From Roseovarius aestuarii (GTDB lineage Bacteria; Pseudomonadota; Alphaproteobacteria; Rhodobacterales; Rhodobacteraceae): a stretch of 64,000 bases of DNA. Made by a program: the position numbers and the translations under genes. A model generated the notes under the pieces. It was not told the DNA's origin, did not search any database, and saw nothing but the letters and a program-made list of their open reading frames with translations. Of this stretch, positions 37,493 to 47,500 are shown in pieces (position 1 is the stretch's first letter; each line of letters starts with the position of its first letter). The stretch is taken from NCBI RefSeq assembly GCF_019966515.1, contig NZ_JAIMIB010000015.1, forward strand, positions 1 to 64,000. Reading direction: 5' to 3'.

Positions 37493-38272
37493 CTAGCGGC
37501 CCTCGTATTGCGCCGGTCGTTTTTCCAGAAAGGCCACGACGCCTTCCTTGAAATCGCGGGTCTTGCCGCAATCGCCCTGCAGCTTGGCCTCAAGATCAAG
37601 CTGGCCTTCAAACCCGTTTTCCCAACTGTCGCGAATGGCTCGCTTGAGATTGCCATAGGCGCGGGTCGGCCCCTGTGCCAGTTGCGCCGCGCGGGCACGC
37701 CAATGGGCATCGAATTCCGCGTCCGCGACCGCTTCCCAGATCATACCCCAGTCATCCGCCTGCCGGGCGCTAATCGGTTCAGCAAAAAGCGCCGCCCCCA
37801 TCGCCTTGGCCGCTCCCATCTGGCGCGGCAGCCAATAGCTGCCACCCGCATCCGGGATCAGGCCGATGCGAGTGAAAGCCTGCAGGAAATAGGCGCTTTC
37901 CGTCGCGATCACCACATCCGCCGCCAGTGCAAGGTTGGCCCCTGCCCCGGCCGCCGGACCGTTGACGGCGCTGATCGTGGGTACCGGGCAATCCGAGATC
38001 GCCCGCAGCATCGGCACATATTCGTCGCGCAGCACGCGCTCCAGATCAATCGCCGCAGCGTTGCCGGTATCGCTCAGATCCTGCCCCGAGCAGAAGGCCT
38101 TGCCATTGCCCGTCAACACCAGCACCCGCGCCTTGAGGCCAGCGAACGTGGCTGCATCGGTGATCTCGGCCCGCATCTGCGTGTTGAGCGCATTCATCTT
38201 GTCGGTGCGGTTGAGGGTAAGGACAGCCACGTCATCCGCAATGTCGAGCGTAATGGTCTGATAATCCTTCAC
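37493..38272 (-). CDS. Enoyl-CoA hydratase/isomerase family protein (PaaG-like)
   Basis: The 259-residue crotonase-fold protein has the oxyanion-hole segments KAFCSGQDLSD (about 58-68) and AVNGPAAGAGANLALAADVV (about 102-121), and FTRIGLIPDAGGSYWLP, a pattern seen in PaaG-type 2-(1,2-epoxy-1,2-dihydrophenyl)acetyl-CoA isomerases and related hydratases. No other phenylacetate genes are nearby, so a general acyl-CoA isomerase or hydratase is the safer call. It is followed without gap by the DUF2161 gene. Confidence 0.85.
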   Translation of the reverse strand: MKDYQTITLDIADDVAVLTLNRTDKMNALNTQMRAEITDAATFAGLKARVLVLTGNGKAFCSGQDLSDTGNAAAIDLERVLRDEYVPMLRAISDCPVPTISAVNGPAAGAGANLALAADVVIATESAYFLQAFTRIGLIPDAGGSYWLPRQMGAAKAMGAALFAEPISARQADDWGMIWEAVADAEFDAHWRARAAQLAQGPTRAYGNLKRAIRDSWENGFEGQLDLEAKLQGDCGKTRDFKEGVVAFLEKRPAQYEGR

Positions 38273-38346
38273 GGGCAGCTCCCCATTATTGATGCATGCG
38301 TTCCGTCAAACCCCAATCGCAGCAGATGCGAAAGCGAAACGGTGCG

Positions 38347-38799
38347 TCATTGCTTCATGATTTCGTCAAGCCGTGCCTGTTCCGCCTCGCTCAGAACAAG
38401 CTCGGTATCGGGGTCAGCGCCAGCGCGGCGGCGCAGGTAGATCACCGCCAGCCAGCCCCCGACCATCAACATAAGCGGACCCGCCAACCATAGCAGCACG
38501 TTGGAGCCGCTGGTCTGCGGCGTCATCAGGACGTACTCGCCGTAGCGCGCGACGAAGAAATCCAGAACCTCGTCATCGGTTTTGCCATCCGCGATCAACT
38601 CTCTGACCACCACGCGCGCGTCCGACGCCCAGTCGGCATTGGACGAGGCGATCACCTCGGACCGGCATTTCACGCAGCGGATTTTCTCGTCCAGAACCTG
38701 CGCGCGCGCTTCAAGAACAGGGTCGGCCAGCATCTCATCGGGCTCGACCGCAAGCGCGGGCAAGGTGTAAAGGCACAGACACAGGATCAGCCATCTCAT
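38347..38799 (-). CDS. ccmH: Cytochrome c maturation protein CcmH
   Basis: CcmH takes part in reducing apocytochrome c cysteines and presenting them for heme ligation. The 150-residue protein has a signal peptide (about 1-17), the redox motif IRCVKCRSE (Cys42, Cys45) and a C-terminal membrane helix (about 103-122). The usual motif is R-C-x-x-C-Q; here Arg follows the second cysteine. It overlaps the ccmF stop by four bases and ends this part of the ccm cluster. Confidence 0.9.
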   Translation of the reverse strand: MRWLILCLCLYTLPALAVEPDEMLADPVLEARAQVLDEKIRCVKCRSEVIASSNADWASDARVVVRELIADGKTDDEVLDFFVARYGEYVLMTPQTSGSNVLLWLAGPLMLMVGGWLAVIYLRRRAGADPDTELVLSEAEQARLDEIMKQ

Positions 38800-40763
38800 T
38801 CTGCGGGCACTCCTGCTCTTGGCGTTTTACGGGCCCCGGCGGCGACACGGTAACGCCGGTCGGTCAGGGACAGCGCGCCTCCCAGGGCCATCAGGATCGC
38901 CCCGCCCCAAATCCAGTTCGCGAGCGGCTTATAGTAACTGCGCACCGCCCAGCCGCCGCCTTCCTGCGGATCGCCGATTACCACGTAAATGTCGCGCAGC
39001 AGGCCATTGTCCAACGCAGCCTCGGTCGTCGGCATGCCCGCCACCGGGTAAATACGTTTTTCCGGCTGCATCGTACCAATCACGCTACCGCCGCGCGACA
39101 AGGTCACGTCGCCCATGGTGGACAGGTAATTCGGCCCCTGCACCTCGCGTACGCCATCCAGCGTGATTGTGTAACCGGCCAGTTCAACGCTCTCGCCGAT
39201 CTGGACCACGCGAATATCCTCGGCCTCCCAGGCCATCATCGCGGCGATCCCGGCGATGGTGACCCCAAACCCACCATGCGCCACGGCCTTACCCCAATCG
39301 GCGCCGGGCAATCGGCGCAACCGCGCCAGACGATCGCTGCCGCGCCCGGTCCGCCCCCAAAGGTCAATCGCCGCGCCCGATATCAGCCAGGCCGCCATAA
39401 ACAATCCGACAGGCCCCAGGGCCGACCGGCCGGTCTGCATCGCCCAGGCCAGCGCGCCGATCGAAATTGCCAGCGCAAACGGCCAGCGCAGGGCTTTCAC
39501 CGCCCGGCCCAGCCGCGCCCGCTTCCAGGGCAACATCGCGCCCACTGGCAGGATCAGGCCCAGCATCACCATGAAAGGTGTGAAGGCCAGGTTGAAGAAC
39601 GGCGGTCCAACCGACAGTTTTCGGTCAAAAAAGAGCTCGGCCACCAGCGGCCAGATCGTGCCGACGAATACGACGAAGGCCGCAACACAAAGCAGGATGT
39701 TATTGACCACCAGAAAGGATTCGCGACTGACCAGCCCAAACACCCCCTTGGACTGCATCACGCCTGAACGCGCCGCAAAAAGCGTCAGCCCGCCCAGCAT
39801 AAAGATGGCAAGAATACCGAGCAGGAACACACCGCGCTCCGGGTCGCTGGCGAAAGCATGGACCGAGGTGATCACTCCCGAGCGGGTGATGAAGGCGCCG
39901 ACCATCGAAAACCCGAAGGCGATGATTGCGAGTAAAATCGTCCAGCTTTTCAGCGATTCCCGCTTTTCCACCACGACGGATGAATGCAGTAGCGCAACCG
40001 CTATAAGCCAGGGCATGAAGCTCGCGTTTTCAACCGGATCCCAGAACCAGAAACCACCCCAGCCCAGTTCGTAATAGGCCCACCAGCTGCCCAACCCGAT
40101 GCCAATGGTCAGGAATATCCATGCCGCCAAAGTGTAGGGCCGCACCCAACGCCCCCAGGCAGCATCGACCCGGCCCTCAATCAGAGCCGCAACCGCAAAG
40201 GAAAACGTCATCGAAAGCCCGACGTAGCCGAGGTAGAGGAAGGGCGGATGGAAGGCGAGGCCGGGGTCTTGCAAAAGCGGGTTGAGGTCCCGGCCGTCAA
40301 AGGGTGGCACTTCGAGACGCAGAAAAGGGTTAGACGTAAAAAGGATAAAGGCAAAGAAGGCCGCGCCGATCATGGCTTGTACCGACAGCACACGCGCCCG
40401 CAATCCCGGTGGCAAATTCCCCCCGAACCACGCCACCATAGCCCCGAACAGCGTCACGATCAGTACCCATAAAAGCATCGAGCCTTCGTGATTACCCCAA
40501 ACGCCGGTGATTTTGTACAAAAGCGGCTTTGCCGTGTGACTGTTCAATGCCACCAGCCGCAGCGAGAAATCAGAATAGAGAAAGGCGTAGGTAAGCGCCG
40601 CAAAGGAGGTGGCCGTCAGGATGAACTGCAGCGAAGCTGCCGGTTCCGCCACAGCCATCCAGCCGGCCAGGCGGCGATGCGCCCCGATCAGCGGCACGAC
40701 CGCCTGAAGACAGGCGATGAAGAAGGCGAGGATGAGGGCGAAATGGCCAAGTTCGGTAATCAT
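38796..40763 (-). CDS. ccmF: Heme lyase CcmF
   Basis: CcmF is the membrane core of the cytochrome c heme ligation complex. The 655-residue protein has about 14 to 15 hydrophobic helices, the tryptophan-rich heme-handling motif GWGGFWFWDPVENASF and conserved periplasmic loops. It works with CcmE (heme chaperone) and CcmH. In the direction of transcription it follows the GTA-type holin gene after 81 bases and is coupled to ccmH by a four-base overlap. Confidence 0.95.
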   Translation of the reverse strand: MITELGHFALILAFFIACLQAVVPLIGAHRRLAGWMAVAEPAASLQFILTATSFAALTYAFLYSDFSLRLVALNSHTAKPLLYKITGVWGNHEGSMLLWVLIVTLFGAMVAWFGGNLPPGLRARVLSVQAMIGAAFFAFILFTSNPFLRLEVPPFDGRDLNPLLQDPGLAFHPPFLYLGYVGLSMTFSFAVAALIEGRVDAAWGRWVRPYTLAAWIFLTIGIGLGSWWAYYELGWGGFWFWDPVENASFMPWLIAVALLHSSVVVEKRESLKSWTILLAIIAFGFSMVGAFITRSGVITSVHAFASDPERGVFLLGILAIFMLGGLTLFAARSGVMQSKGVFGLVSRESFLVVNNILLCVAAFVVFVGTIWPLVAELFFDRKLSVGPPFFNLAFTPFMVMLGLILPVGAMLPWKRARLGRAVKALRWPFALAISIGALAWAMQTGRSALGPVGLFMAAWLISGAAIDLWGRTGRGSDRLARLRRLPGADWGKAVAHGGFGVTIAGIAAMMAWEAEDIRVVQIGESVELAGYTITLDGVREVQGPNYLSTMGDVTLSRGGSVIGTMQPEKRIYPVAGMPTTEAALDNGLLRDIYVVIGDPQEGGGWAVRSYYKPLANWIWGGAILMALGGALSLTDRRYRVAAGARKTPRAGVPAE

Positions 40764-40844
40764 ACAGCCAATATAGATCGCCGCGCCGGGCGGGCCAATC
40801 CGAAAAGCCTTATCCGGATGACCACATTGTCGCGGGGGCCGGTC

Positions 40845-41420
40845 TCAGGCGCGAACGCGCTGCCACTCGGCCAGGGCGGCATTGTTCCCGGGGACAACGC
40901 TGGCAAGCGCCAGAGATGCATCCGGGCCGGTGTCGGCAACGCCCGGACTGTCGGCGCGCAGGTTGCGCAGCGCGGCGATGTTGTCGACCACCTTGGGCGC
41001 CCGTGACATCGTGGTCGCCAGAGAGCGCTGGAATTCCTGCCCCTTCAACTGATGCCGCGCACCGAAATAGAACGACACGATAGCGCCCAGCAGCCACCAG
41101 AGTGGCTCGGGAACAAGGGCAATCCCCTGCATCCTTTCGGCGAACCAGATCGGGTCAACCATCGCGGCAACGAATAAACCGAGCGTGCCCAACGCCATGG
41201 CAGGGCGTGGCAGCCGGTTCACCCCGTCCATCCATCTGTCGAACCAGCCGCGCTGCCGGGGCGCAAACTCTGCGGCGTACTGAACCATTGACTGGGTGCG
41301 CAATCCTGCCTCACGCTCGGCCCCCGCCTCGGCATTTTCGCGAAACACTTCGGCGGTCTCGGCCACCACGTTGCGGCCCCCGCCAAATACCAGATTCAAC
41401 AGCTGCCCGATCAACCCCAT
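40845..41420 (-). CDS. GTA-type holin (3TM holin family)
   Basis: The 191-residue protein starts MGLIGQLLNLVFGGGRNVV, an amphipathic N-terminal helix, and has two clear hydrophobic helices in the middle (about 76-90 and 106-121, EPLWWLLGAIVSFYFGA), as in the GTA_holin_3TM family. Holins open the inner membrane so that an endolysin reaches peptidoglycan. The start overlaps the end of the upstream endolysin gene by ten bases, forming a lysis cassette. No phage structural genes surround it, so this is best read as the distant lysis module of a gene transfer agent rather than a prophage remnant. Confidence 0.82.
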   Translation of the reverse strand: MGLIGQLLNLVFGGGRNVVAETAEVFRENAEAGAEREAGLRTQSMVQYAAEFAPRQRGWFDRWMDGVNRLPRPAMALGTLGLFVAAMVDPIWFAERMQGIALVPEPLWWLLGAIVSFYFGARHQLKGQEFQRSLATTMSRAPKVVDNIAALRNLRADSPGVADTGPDASLALASVVPGNNAALAEWQRVRA

Positions 41421-42022
41421 GACGCCGTCCTTTGCCGAAACTGATCAGCGCTCAGGTGATAGCGGGGCGAGATGAATTCTTCGGCGCGCTTAATCCAGCC
41501 ACCCTTGCCGCCCGCCCGGGTCCGGGCGTATTTGCGCGACGACGCCCGCCTGTCCGCTAGCTGGAAGTAGTAGTTGCGCCGGGCGATACCATAGGCGTCA
41601 ACCAGATGATCCGGAGCGGCGGTGAACGCCGCCTTGGTGACCGCAGCCGTCTGCGGCCCGATCATACCGTCGACATCCAGCCTCTGCACCATCTGACGCA
41701 GCAATCGCTGGAGGATCTTGATCGCGTTGCTCCCGGCATTGACATACATGTCAAAGACACTCGCCTGTAGCGGTTCGGGCAAACGTGCAATGCCGGGGCG
41801 ACGAAAATAATGATCAATGAATATCTCTTCGGCCTGCGCACGGCTCAGCCGCTTGACGTCGCTGGTGGTCACCCGGCCATCCCGGTTCAGATCAAGGCCA
41901 AGACGGCGCATCGTGTGGATCGTCACACCGTATTTGGTCGCCCCGCCCGGATCATCAGGGTCATTCACAAAGCCCCCCTCGCGGGCGACAATTGCCTTTG
42001 CAATTTCCGAAACGCTCTGCAT
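41411..42022 (-). CDS. GTA-type endolysin, glycoside hydrolase family 108
   Basis: The 203-residue protein has the GH108 lysozyme signature AREGGFVNDPDDPGGATKYG (13-32), with catalytic Glu15, and a C-terminal peptidoglycan-binding-like part (VDGMIGPQTAAVTK). It would cut the glycan chain of peptidoglycan. In Rhodobacter capsulatus an endolysin/holin pair of this type, located away from the structural GTA cluster, releases GTA particles by lysing a small part of the population. Here the pair lies between ccmE and ccmF. Two TTAA words upstream may be CtrA half-sites. Confidence 0.85.
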   Translation of the reverse strand: MQSVSEIAKAIVAREGGFVNDPDDPGGATKYGVTIHTMRRLGLDLNRDGRVTTSDVKRLSRAQAEEIFIDHYFRRPGIARLPEPLQASVFDMYVNAGSNAIKILQRLLRQMVQRLDVDGMIGPQTAAVTKAAFTAAPDHLVDAYGIARRNYYFQLADRRASSRKYARTRAGGKGGWIKRAEEFISPRYHLSADQFRQRTASWG

Positions 42023-42075
42023 GCCAATACCCCATTTTCTGGCGGGAAACTGGCGCAGAGACTGATCTGCCAGGG

Positions 42076-42091
42076 TTAATGCAGCACTTAA
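42076..42091. promoter_or_regulatory. Possible CtrA half-sites upstream of the endolysin gene
   Basis: TTAA at 42076-42079 and TTAA at 42088-42091 are separated by eight bases, about 55-70 bp before the endolysin start. The usual full CtrA site is TTAA-N7-TTAA, so the spacing is one base too long, and the second word overlaps the ccmE stop codon. It is offered only as a candidate. Confidence 0.2.
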
Positions 42092-42534
42092 CTACCGTCC
42101 GGGGCCTGATAAACGCCCTGCTCTTTCAGCGCGTCGATGACTTCTTTCGGCATGTAGTTTTCATCATGTTTGGCCAGGATTTCCCGCGCCTTGAAAACCC
42201 CGTTCTCAAGCGTGCCGGTGCCGACCATGCCCTGATTTTCCTCGAATAGATCAGGCAGGATACCGGTATAGGTCACGGGCACAACTGCACCGCCATCGGT
42301 GACGTTGAAACGCACGGTTTCGCCGTCGCCGCGTACCAAACTACCCTCCTCAACCAGCCCGCCAATTCGGAAAACCTCCGTTGATTTCGGAGGTTCAGCT
42401 ACGATCTGGCTGGGCGAATGAAAGAAGTTGATCCCGTCGCGCATGGCATAGCCAATGAGCGCGGTCGAGGCGATCAGGGCCACCGCCGCAATGGCGATGA
42501 CCTGAATCCTGCGCTTTTTCTTCAGCGATTTCAT
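42088..42534 (-). CDS. ccmE: Cytochrome c maturation heme chaperone CcmE
   Basis: CcmE binds heme covalently in the periplasm and hands it to CcmF. The 148-residue protein has an N-terminal membrane anchor (about 11-31), an OB-fold domain, and the heme-attaching histidine in KHDENYMP (His123 with Tyr127, the H-x-x-x-Y motif). It lies between argC and the GTA endolysin gene on the same strand. Confidence 0.95.
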   Translation of the reverse strand: MKSLKKKRRIQVIAIAAVALIASTALIGYAMRDGINFFHSPSQIVAEPPKSTEVFRIGGLVEEGSLVRGDGETVRFNVTDGGAVVPVTYTGILPDLFEENQGMVGTGTLENGVFKAREILAKHDENYMPKEVIDALKEQGVYQAPDGS

Positions 42535-42546
42535 CGCAGCATGTCC

Positions 42547-43575
42547 TTACGGAAAGACCGGGGCCAGCATCAGGCCCAGCGTCTCTTCCTCACCTAACAT
42601 CAGATTGGCATTCTGCAAGGCCTGCCCGCTGGACCCTTTGGTCAGGTTATCCAGCGCCGCAATCACGATGGCACGGCCCGGAATCCGGTCGCCTGACACT
42701 CCGATATGGCAAAAATTACTGCCCCGGATATGCCTTGTACTGGGCTGTTGTCCAAATGGCAGCATCTGCACGAAAGGCTCATCCGCGTAGGCGTTGCTTA
42801 GCGACTTATACACCGCGTCAGCGTCTCCCTTAACATAAACAGTGGCGATTATCCCCCTGTTTGCAGGTAATAAATGCGGCGTGAACTGTACCTTGACGGG
42901 CCGCCCGGCGACCGCGCTGAATTCCTGATCAAACTCTGCCAGATGACGGTGCGTGCCGCCGACGGCGTAGGCATGTGCGCCCTCGGACAGTTCCGCATGC
43001 AGCAGATTTTCCTTCAGCGACCTCCCCGCCCCGCTGACCCCGGTTTTGAGGTCAATGATGATGTCATCAAGATCAATCAGCCCATCCGCGATCAATGGCC
43101 GCAGGGCATATTGGCCAGTGGCCGCGTTGCACCCGGTGCCCGCCACCAGACGCGCTGCCCGAATGTCATCGCGGTAAAACTCGGTCAGCCCGTAAACCGC
43201 CTCGGCCTGACATTCCAGGGCATCATGCTGGCCGCCATACCACTGGGCATAGACCTCCGGGTCGCGCAACCTGAAATCGGCGCTGAGATCGACGATCTTC
43301 AGCGTCTTGGGCAATTCCTTGATCACCGCTTGTGAGGTTGCGTGCGGCAAGGCGCAAAAGCACAAATCAACCCCTGCAAAGTCAATCTCGTCAATCTTGA
43401 CCAGATCAGGCAGATCCAGATGGCGCAGATGTGGAAACACATCAGCCATCGACAGGCCTGCCTTGGAATTGGCGGCAAGGGCCACGATCTCCATCGTCGG
43501 ATGGGTGGCGATCAGCCTTACAAGTTCAGCGCCCGTGTAACCGGAAGCGCCCAGAATGGCGATTTTATGGGTCAT
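42547..43575 (-). CDS. argC: N-acetyl-gamma-glutamyl-phosphate reductase
   Basis: ArgC makes N-acetylglutamate semialdehyde with NADPH in arginine synthesis. The 342-residue protein begins with the nucleotide-binding [10 protein letters not shown] (9-18) and has [17 protein letters not shown] and the catalytic Cys149 in [12 protein letters not shown]. The classical motif is N-P-G-C-Y-P-T; this variant keeps the cysteine but not its neighbours. It is 12 bases from the ccmE start and may share its transcript. Confidence 0.92.
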   Translation of the reverse strand: MTHKIAILGASGYTGAELVRLIATHPTMEIVALAANSKAGLSMADVFPHLRHLDLPDLVKIDEIDFAGVDLCFCALPHATSQAVIKELPKTLKIVDLSADFRLRDPEVYAQWYGGQHDALECQAEAVYGLTEFYRDDIRAARLVAGTGCNAATGQYALRPLIADGLIDLDDIIIDLKTGVSGAGRSLKENLLHAELSEGAHAYAVGGTHRHLAEFDQEFSAVAGRPVKVQFTPHLLPANRGIIATVYVKGDADAVYKSLSNAYADEPFVQMLPFGQQPSTRHIRGSNFCHIGVSGDRIPGRAIVIAALDNLTKGSSGQALQNANLMLGEEETLGLMLAPVFP

Positions 43576-43635
43576 GTCAGACCTCTTTCATGTCTATCTT
43601 GGTAGCGTTTAGGAAAAAATCGGCGCGGCAGCAAT

Positions 43636-44448
43636 CTATGCCGCCTGAAACTCGATTTTTCGTCGCAAAAACTGGGTCGCGCGATCCGAGACACGCTTGG
43701 CATCGCCGGTGGTCAGAAACAGCGTTTCATCACCTGATCCAGTCATGCCCGGATGCCGCTCCAGATAATCTGACAGACTTTCAGCCACCAGGTCCGCCTG
43801 CGAAAAGACTTTCACATCCGGCCCAAGCGCTGCCTGGAAAACTTCTTCCATCAGCGGATAATGGGTACATCCCAGGATTGCGGCGTGAGGGTTTGGCATC
43901 TTGCGTTTCAACGCATCTACGTGGCTGCGCACAAGCGCTTCGGCCAGGATCAGATCACCGTCTTCGATGGCATCCACCACGCCACCGCAGGCCTGCGCCT
44001 CGACATCGACACCAATGGCCCGAAAAGCCAGTTCCCGCTGAAAGGCGCGACTGGATACGGTGGCAGGCGTGGCAAAAAGTGCCACATGTTTGATAGCCAC
44101 TTCGCGCGGCGGCGAATTGTCGCCCCATTGCCGCTCGGTCAGCGCCTCGATCAGCGGCACGAACACGCCCAGCACGCGCTTGCCCTCGGGCACACCGGCC
44201 TCCTGCATCCGCCGCAGCGCCGCTGCCGAGGCTGTGTTGCAGGCCAGGATCACCAGATTACAGCCACTATCCCAGAGCCGGGTGACCGCCGATTTCGTCA
44301 GATCATGCACGTTATCCGCATCCCGCACACCATAGGGCGCATGGGCGTTATCGCCGAAATAGACGAAAGGTACATCCGGCAGGCGCTTCTGAACCGCGTC
44401 CAGCACGGTCAAACCGCCAAGGCCACTGTCGAAAATCCCTACTGCCAT
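43636..44448 (-). CDS. murI: Glutamate racemase
   Basis: MurI supplies D-glutamate for peptidoglycan. The 270-residue protein has Asp7 in [13 protein letters not shown], the first catalytic cysteine Cys70 in ILACNTASA, the second Cys194 in [10 protein letters not shown] and the surrounding conserved blocks [11 protein letters not shown] and ATPATV. The ATG at 44448 is chosen because the IFDSGLGG strand begins four residues later; an earlier in-frame ATG would add an unrelated tail. Confidence 0.94.
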   Translation of the reverse strand: MAVGIFDSGLGGLTVLDAVQKRLPDVPFVYFGDNAHAPYGVRDADNVHDLTKSAVTRLWDSGCNLVILACNTASAAALRRMQEAGVPEGKRVLGVFVPLIEALTERQWGDNSPPREVAIKHVALFATPATVSSRAFQRELAFRAIGVDVEAQACGGVVDAIEDGDLILAEALVRSHVDALKRKMPNPHAAILGCTHYPLMEEVFQAALGPDVKVFSQADLVAESLSDYLERHPGMTGSGDETLFLTTGDAKRVSDRATQFLRRKIEFQAA

Positions 44449-44574
44449 CTGTCCGATCCGTCCGCAATTCAACGCCACAATGAGTATGATCAAGGGCAAC
44501 CGCCCCTCAAGAATAGCTCATACGTCGTGTGGCAACGGATTTCCATGACCGATTTGTCGCGCATTTCTCAAACC

Positions 44575-44597
44575 GGCGGCGGGTTTACTCCGCCGCC
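44575..44597. other. GC-rich stem-loop with the stop codon of the oxidoreductase gene in its loop
   Basis: GGCGGCGG (44575-44582) and CCGCCGCC (44590-44597) form a perfect eight-pair stem. Its GTTTACT loop contains the TAA stop of the minus-strand indolepyruvate oxidoreductase gene. There is no U tract, so it is more likely an mRNA 3' stability element than a terminator. Confidence 0.6.
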
Positions 44598-47500
44598 TGC
44601 GAAATCGCCTCGCCCCCGGCGCGGATAACGGCCAACAACTCTTCGCGGCGTTTCGCTGCCCTGACCTCATTCGCCTGTTTAACCGGGCCAAACCCCCTGA
44701 TCTGCAGGGGCAAGAGCGCCAGCGCCAGAATGGCGTCACGCGTCTGGTCATCCAGCTTGGGCAACACCTCTTTCATATCGCGCTCATATTGTTTGCTCAG
44801 CGCGCGCTCCATCCGGCGCTCGGCGGAATAGCCGAAGATATCCAGCGGCGTGCCGCGCAAACGCTTGAGCTTGGTCAGCAGTTTCAGCGGCTTCGCCATC
44901 CCCGGCCCATAGGTGCGTTTTACCGGGCGCCCGTCCGAGCCCGTGCGCGACAGAATCGGCGGGGCCAGATGAAAGCTCATCTTAAAATCACCGTCAAATT
45001 CAGCCGCAGCTTTTTCCTGGCTGGTTAGCAACAGGCGCGCGACCTCGTATTCATCCTTGTAGGACAAAAGCTTGTGATAGCCCTGCGCGATCGCCAGCTT
45101 GAGGCCTGCATCATCGACCGTATCCACCAGTTTGCGATAACGCTTGGCCAGGCCCTTGCCTTGATAGCCGACAAGGTGATCGGCACGGAACGCGATTTTC
45201 TCTTCGGGTGATTTCGGCAATTCGACCACCTTGGGCTGGATCAGGCGGATCACCTCTTCGGGATACTCAGCCGCCCACCGCCCAATCTCGAACGCGCGCA
45301 GGTTTTTGGCAACGGCCGCACCGTTCAGCTCAATCGCCGCAACAATCGCCTCGTGGGACAGTGGGATAAGACCGCGCTGCCAAGTGGCGCCAAAGATCAT
45401 CATGTTGGAAAAGATTGAATCGCCCATCGCAGCGCGCGCCAATTCGGTCGCATCGAATAGTTTCACACCATCTTTCAGCCGCGCCTGCAACGCCAGTTCC
45501 AGCCGGTCAGTCGGTAGTTTGAACTCGGTATCGCGGGTGAAATCCCCGGTAATGATCTCGTGGCTATTCACCACCGCGCCGGTTTTGCCATGTTTGGTCA
45601 GGCCCAGGGTTTTGGCCCCGGCGCTGACGACCAGATCACCGCCAATCAGCGCATCGCATTCGCCGGTCGCAACGCGGATGGCCGCGATATCCTCGGGCCG
45701 TTCGGCCAGGCGGCAATGGATATGCACCGCGCCGCCCTTCTGGGCGAGGCCCGCCATTTCCATCATGCCCGCACCTTTGCCGTCAATCTGCGCCGCCTGC
45801 GCCAGCACCGCGCCGATGGTCACGACACCAGTACCGCCGACGCCGGTGATCACAACGTTATGAGTACCATCAATTTCGGGCAATGTCGGCAAAGGCAGAT
45901 CAGGCAGGTCGATCTCGGCGGTCTTTTCCTTGCGGATCGTCGCACCTTCAAGTGTCACGAAGGACGGGCAGAACCCCTTGAGGCAGCTGAAATCCTTGTT
46001 GCAGCTCGACTGGTCAATCGCGCGCTTGCGCCCCAGCTCGGTTTCGACCGGCACAATCGACACGCAGTTCGACTGAACGCCGCAATCGCCGCAGCCCTCA
46101 CAGATATCCGTGTTGATGAACACCCGCTTATCCGGATCCGGGAAGAGGCCCCGCTTGCGCCGACGGCGCTTTTCGGCGGCGCAGGTCTGGATATAGACGA
46201 TGGCCGAAACGCCCTCGACCTCGGACATGCGTTTCTGCACCTCCATCAACTCGGCGCGCTCTTTGATTTCAATGCCTTGCGGAAAGGCTTTGAAGTCCAC
46301 ATCTTCCTTTTCATCATAAACGACTGCCAAATGTTGCACACCCATCGCGGTCAGTTCAGCGACGATACGCGGCGCGTTCAGCCCGCCTTCGTTCGGCTGG
46401 CCGCCGGTCATCGCAACCGCATCGTTATAGAGGATCTTGTAGGTGATGTTGGTGCCCGCCGCCAACGCCGCGCGAATGGCCTGCACGCCGGAATGGTTAT
46501 AGGTACCGTCGCCAAGGTTCTGGAACACGTGCTTGCGGTTCGAAAACGGCGCTTCGCCGATCCAGTTCGCGCCCTCGCCGCCCATATGGGTGAACCCGGT
46601 GGTTTCGCGGTCCATCCACTGGACCATGTAGTGGCATCCGATCCCGGCATAGGCGCGCGCGCCCTCGGGCAGTTTGGTCGAAGAGTTGTGTGGACAGCCC
46701 GAACAGAAATACGGCAGGCGCGAGGCGATTTCCTCGGCATTGTCGTTGCGGCGCGCATCGCTCAACATCTCAAGCCCCCCCTTGACGCGTTCGGTGCCGC
46801 GCCCCTCTTCAATCAGGATGCCGCCAAGTTTCTCGGCGATCATGATCGGGTCGAGCGCCCCTCGGGTCGGGAAAAGTTCTTCACGGTGCATGCCGCCCGC
46901 GCCGCCCTTGTACCAGCCATAGACACGGCGCCCCTGACGGTCGTCAAAGATTGCCTCTTTGACCTGTACCTCGATCAGTTTTCGCTTTTCCTCAATGATA
47001 ACAATCAGATCAAGGCCCTCGGCCCAATCATGAAAGCCCTTCATGTCCAGCGGAAAGGTTTGGCCGATCTTGTAGGTGGTAATGCCCAGGCGCTCGGCCT
47101 CATCGGCATCGATGCCCAGCAGGTCGAGCGCATGTACCAGATCAAGCCAGTTCTTGCCTGCCGCTACAAACCCAATCTTGGCACCGGGCTTGCCAAGCAT
47201 ACGCTTGTCCATCTTGTTGGCATGGCTGAATTCCTCGGCGGCAAAGCGCTTGAAATCGATCATCCGCGCCTCTTGCAGATGCGGCGTATCCCCCAGACGA
47301 ATATTCAACCCGCCCTCGGGCATGTCGAATTCCGGCACGACCGGTTGTATCCGGTCTACCCGGCCATCCACCACCGATGTGGCCTCGACCGTGTCCTTCA
47401 TGGTCTTCAGACCCACCCAAAGCCCGGAAAACCGGCTGAGCGCATAACCATAGATGCCGTAATCGATGATCTCCTGCACGCCTGCCGGGCTGACCACCGG

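Noticed and set aside
40845..42022. Holin and endolysin as a prophage remnant
   Set aside because: No integrase, capsid, tail or repressor genes are nearby, the genes are intact and overlap cleanly, and their families are those of gene transfer agents. A GTA lysis cassette fits better.
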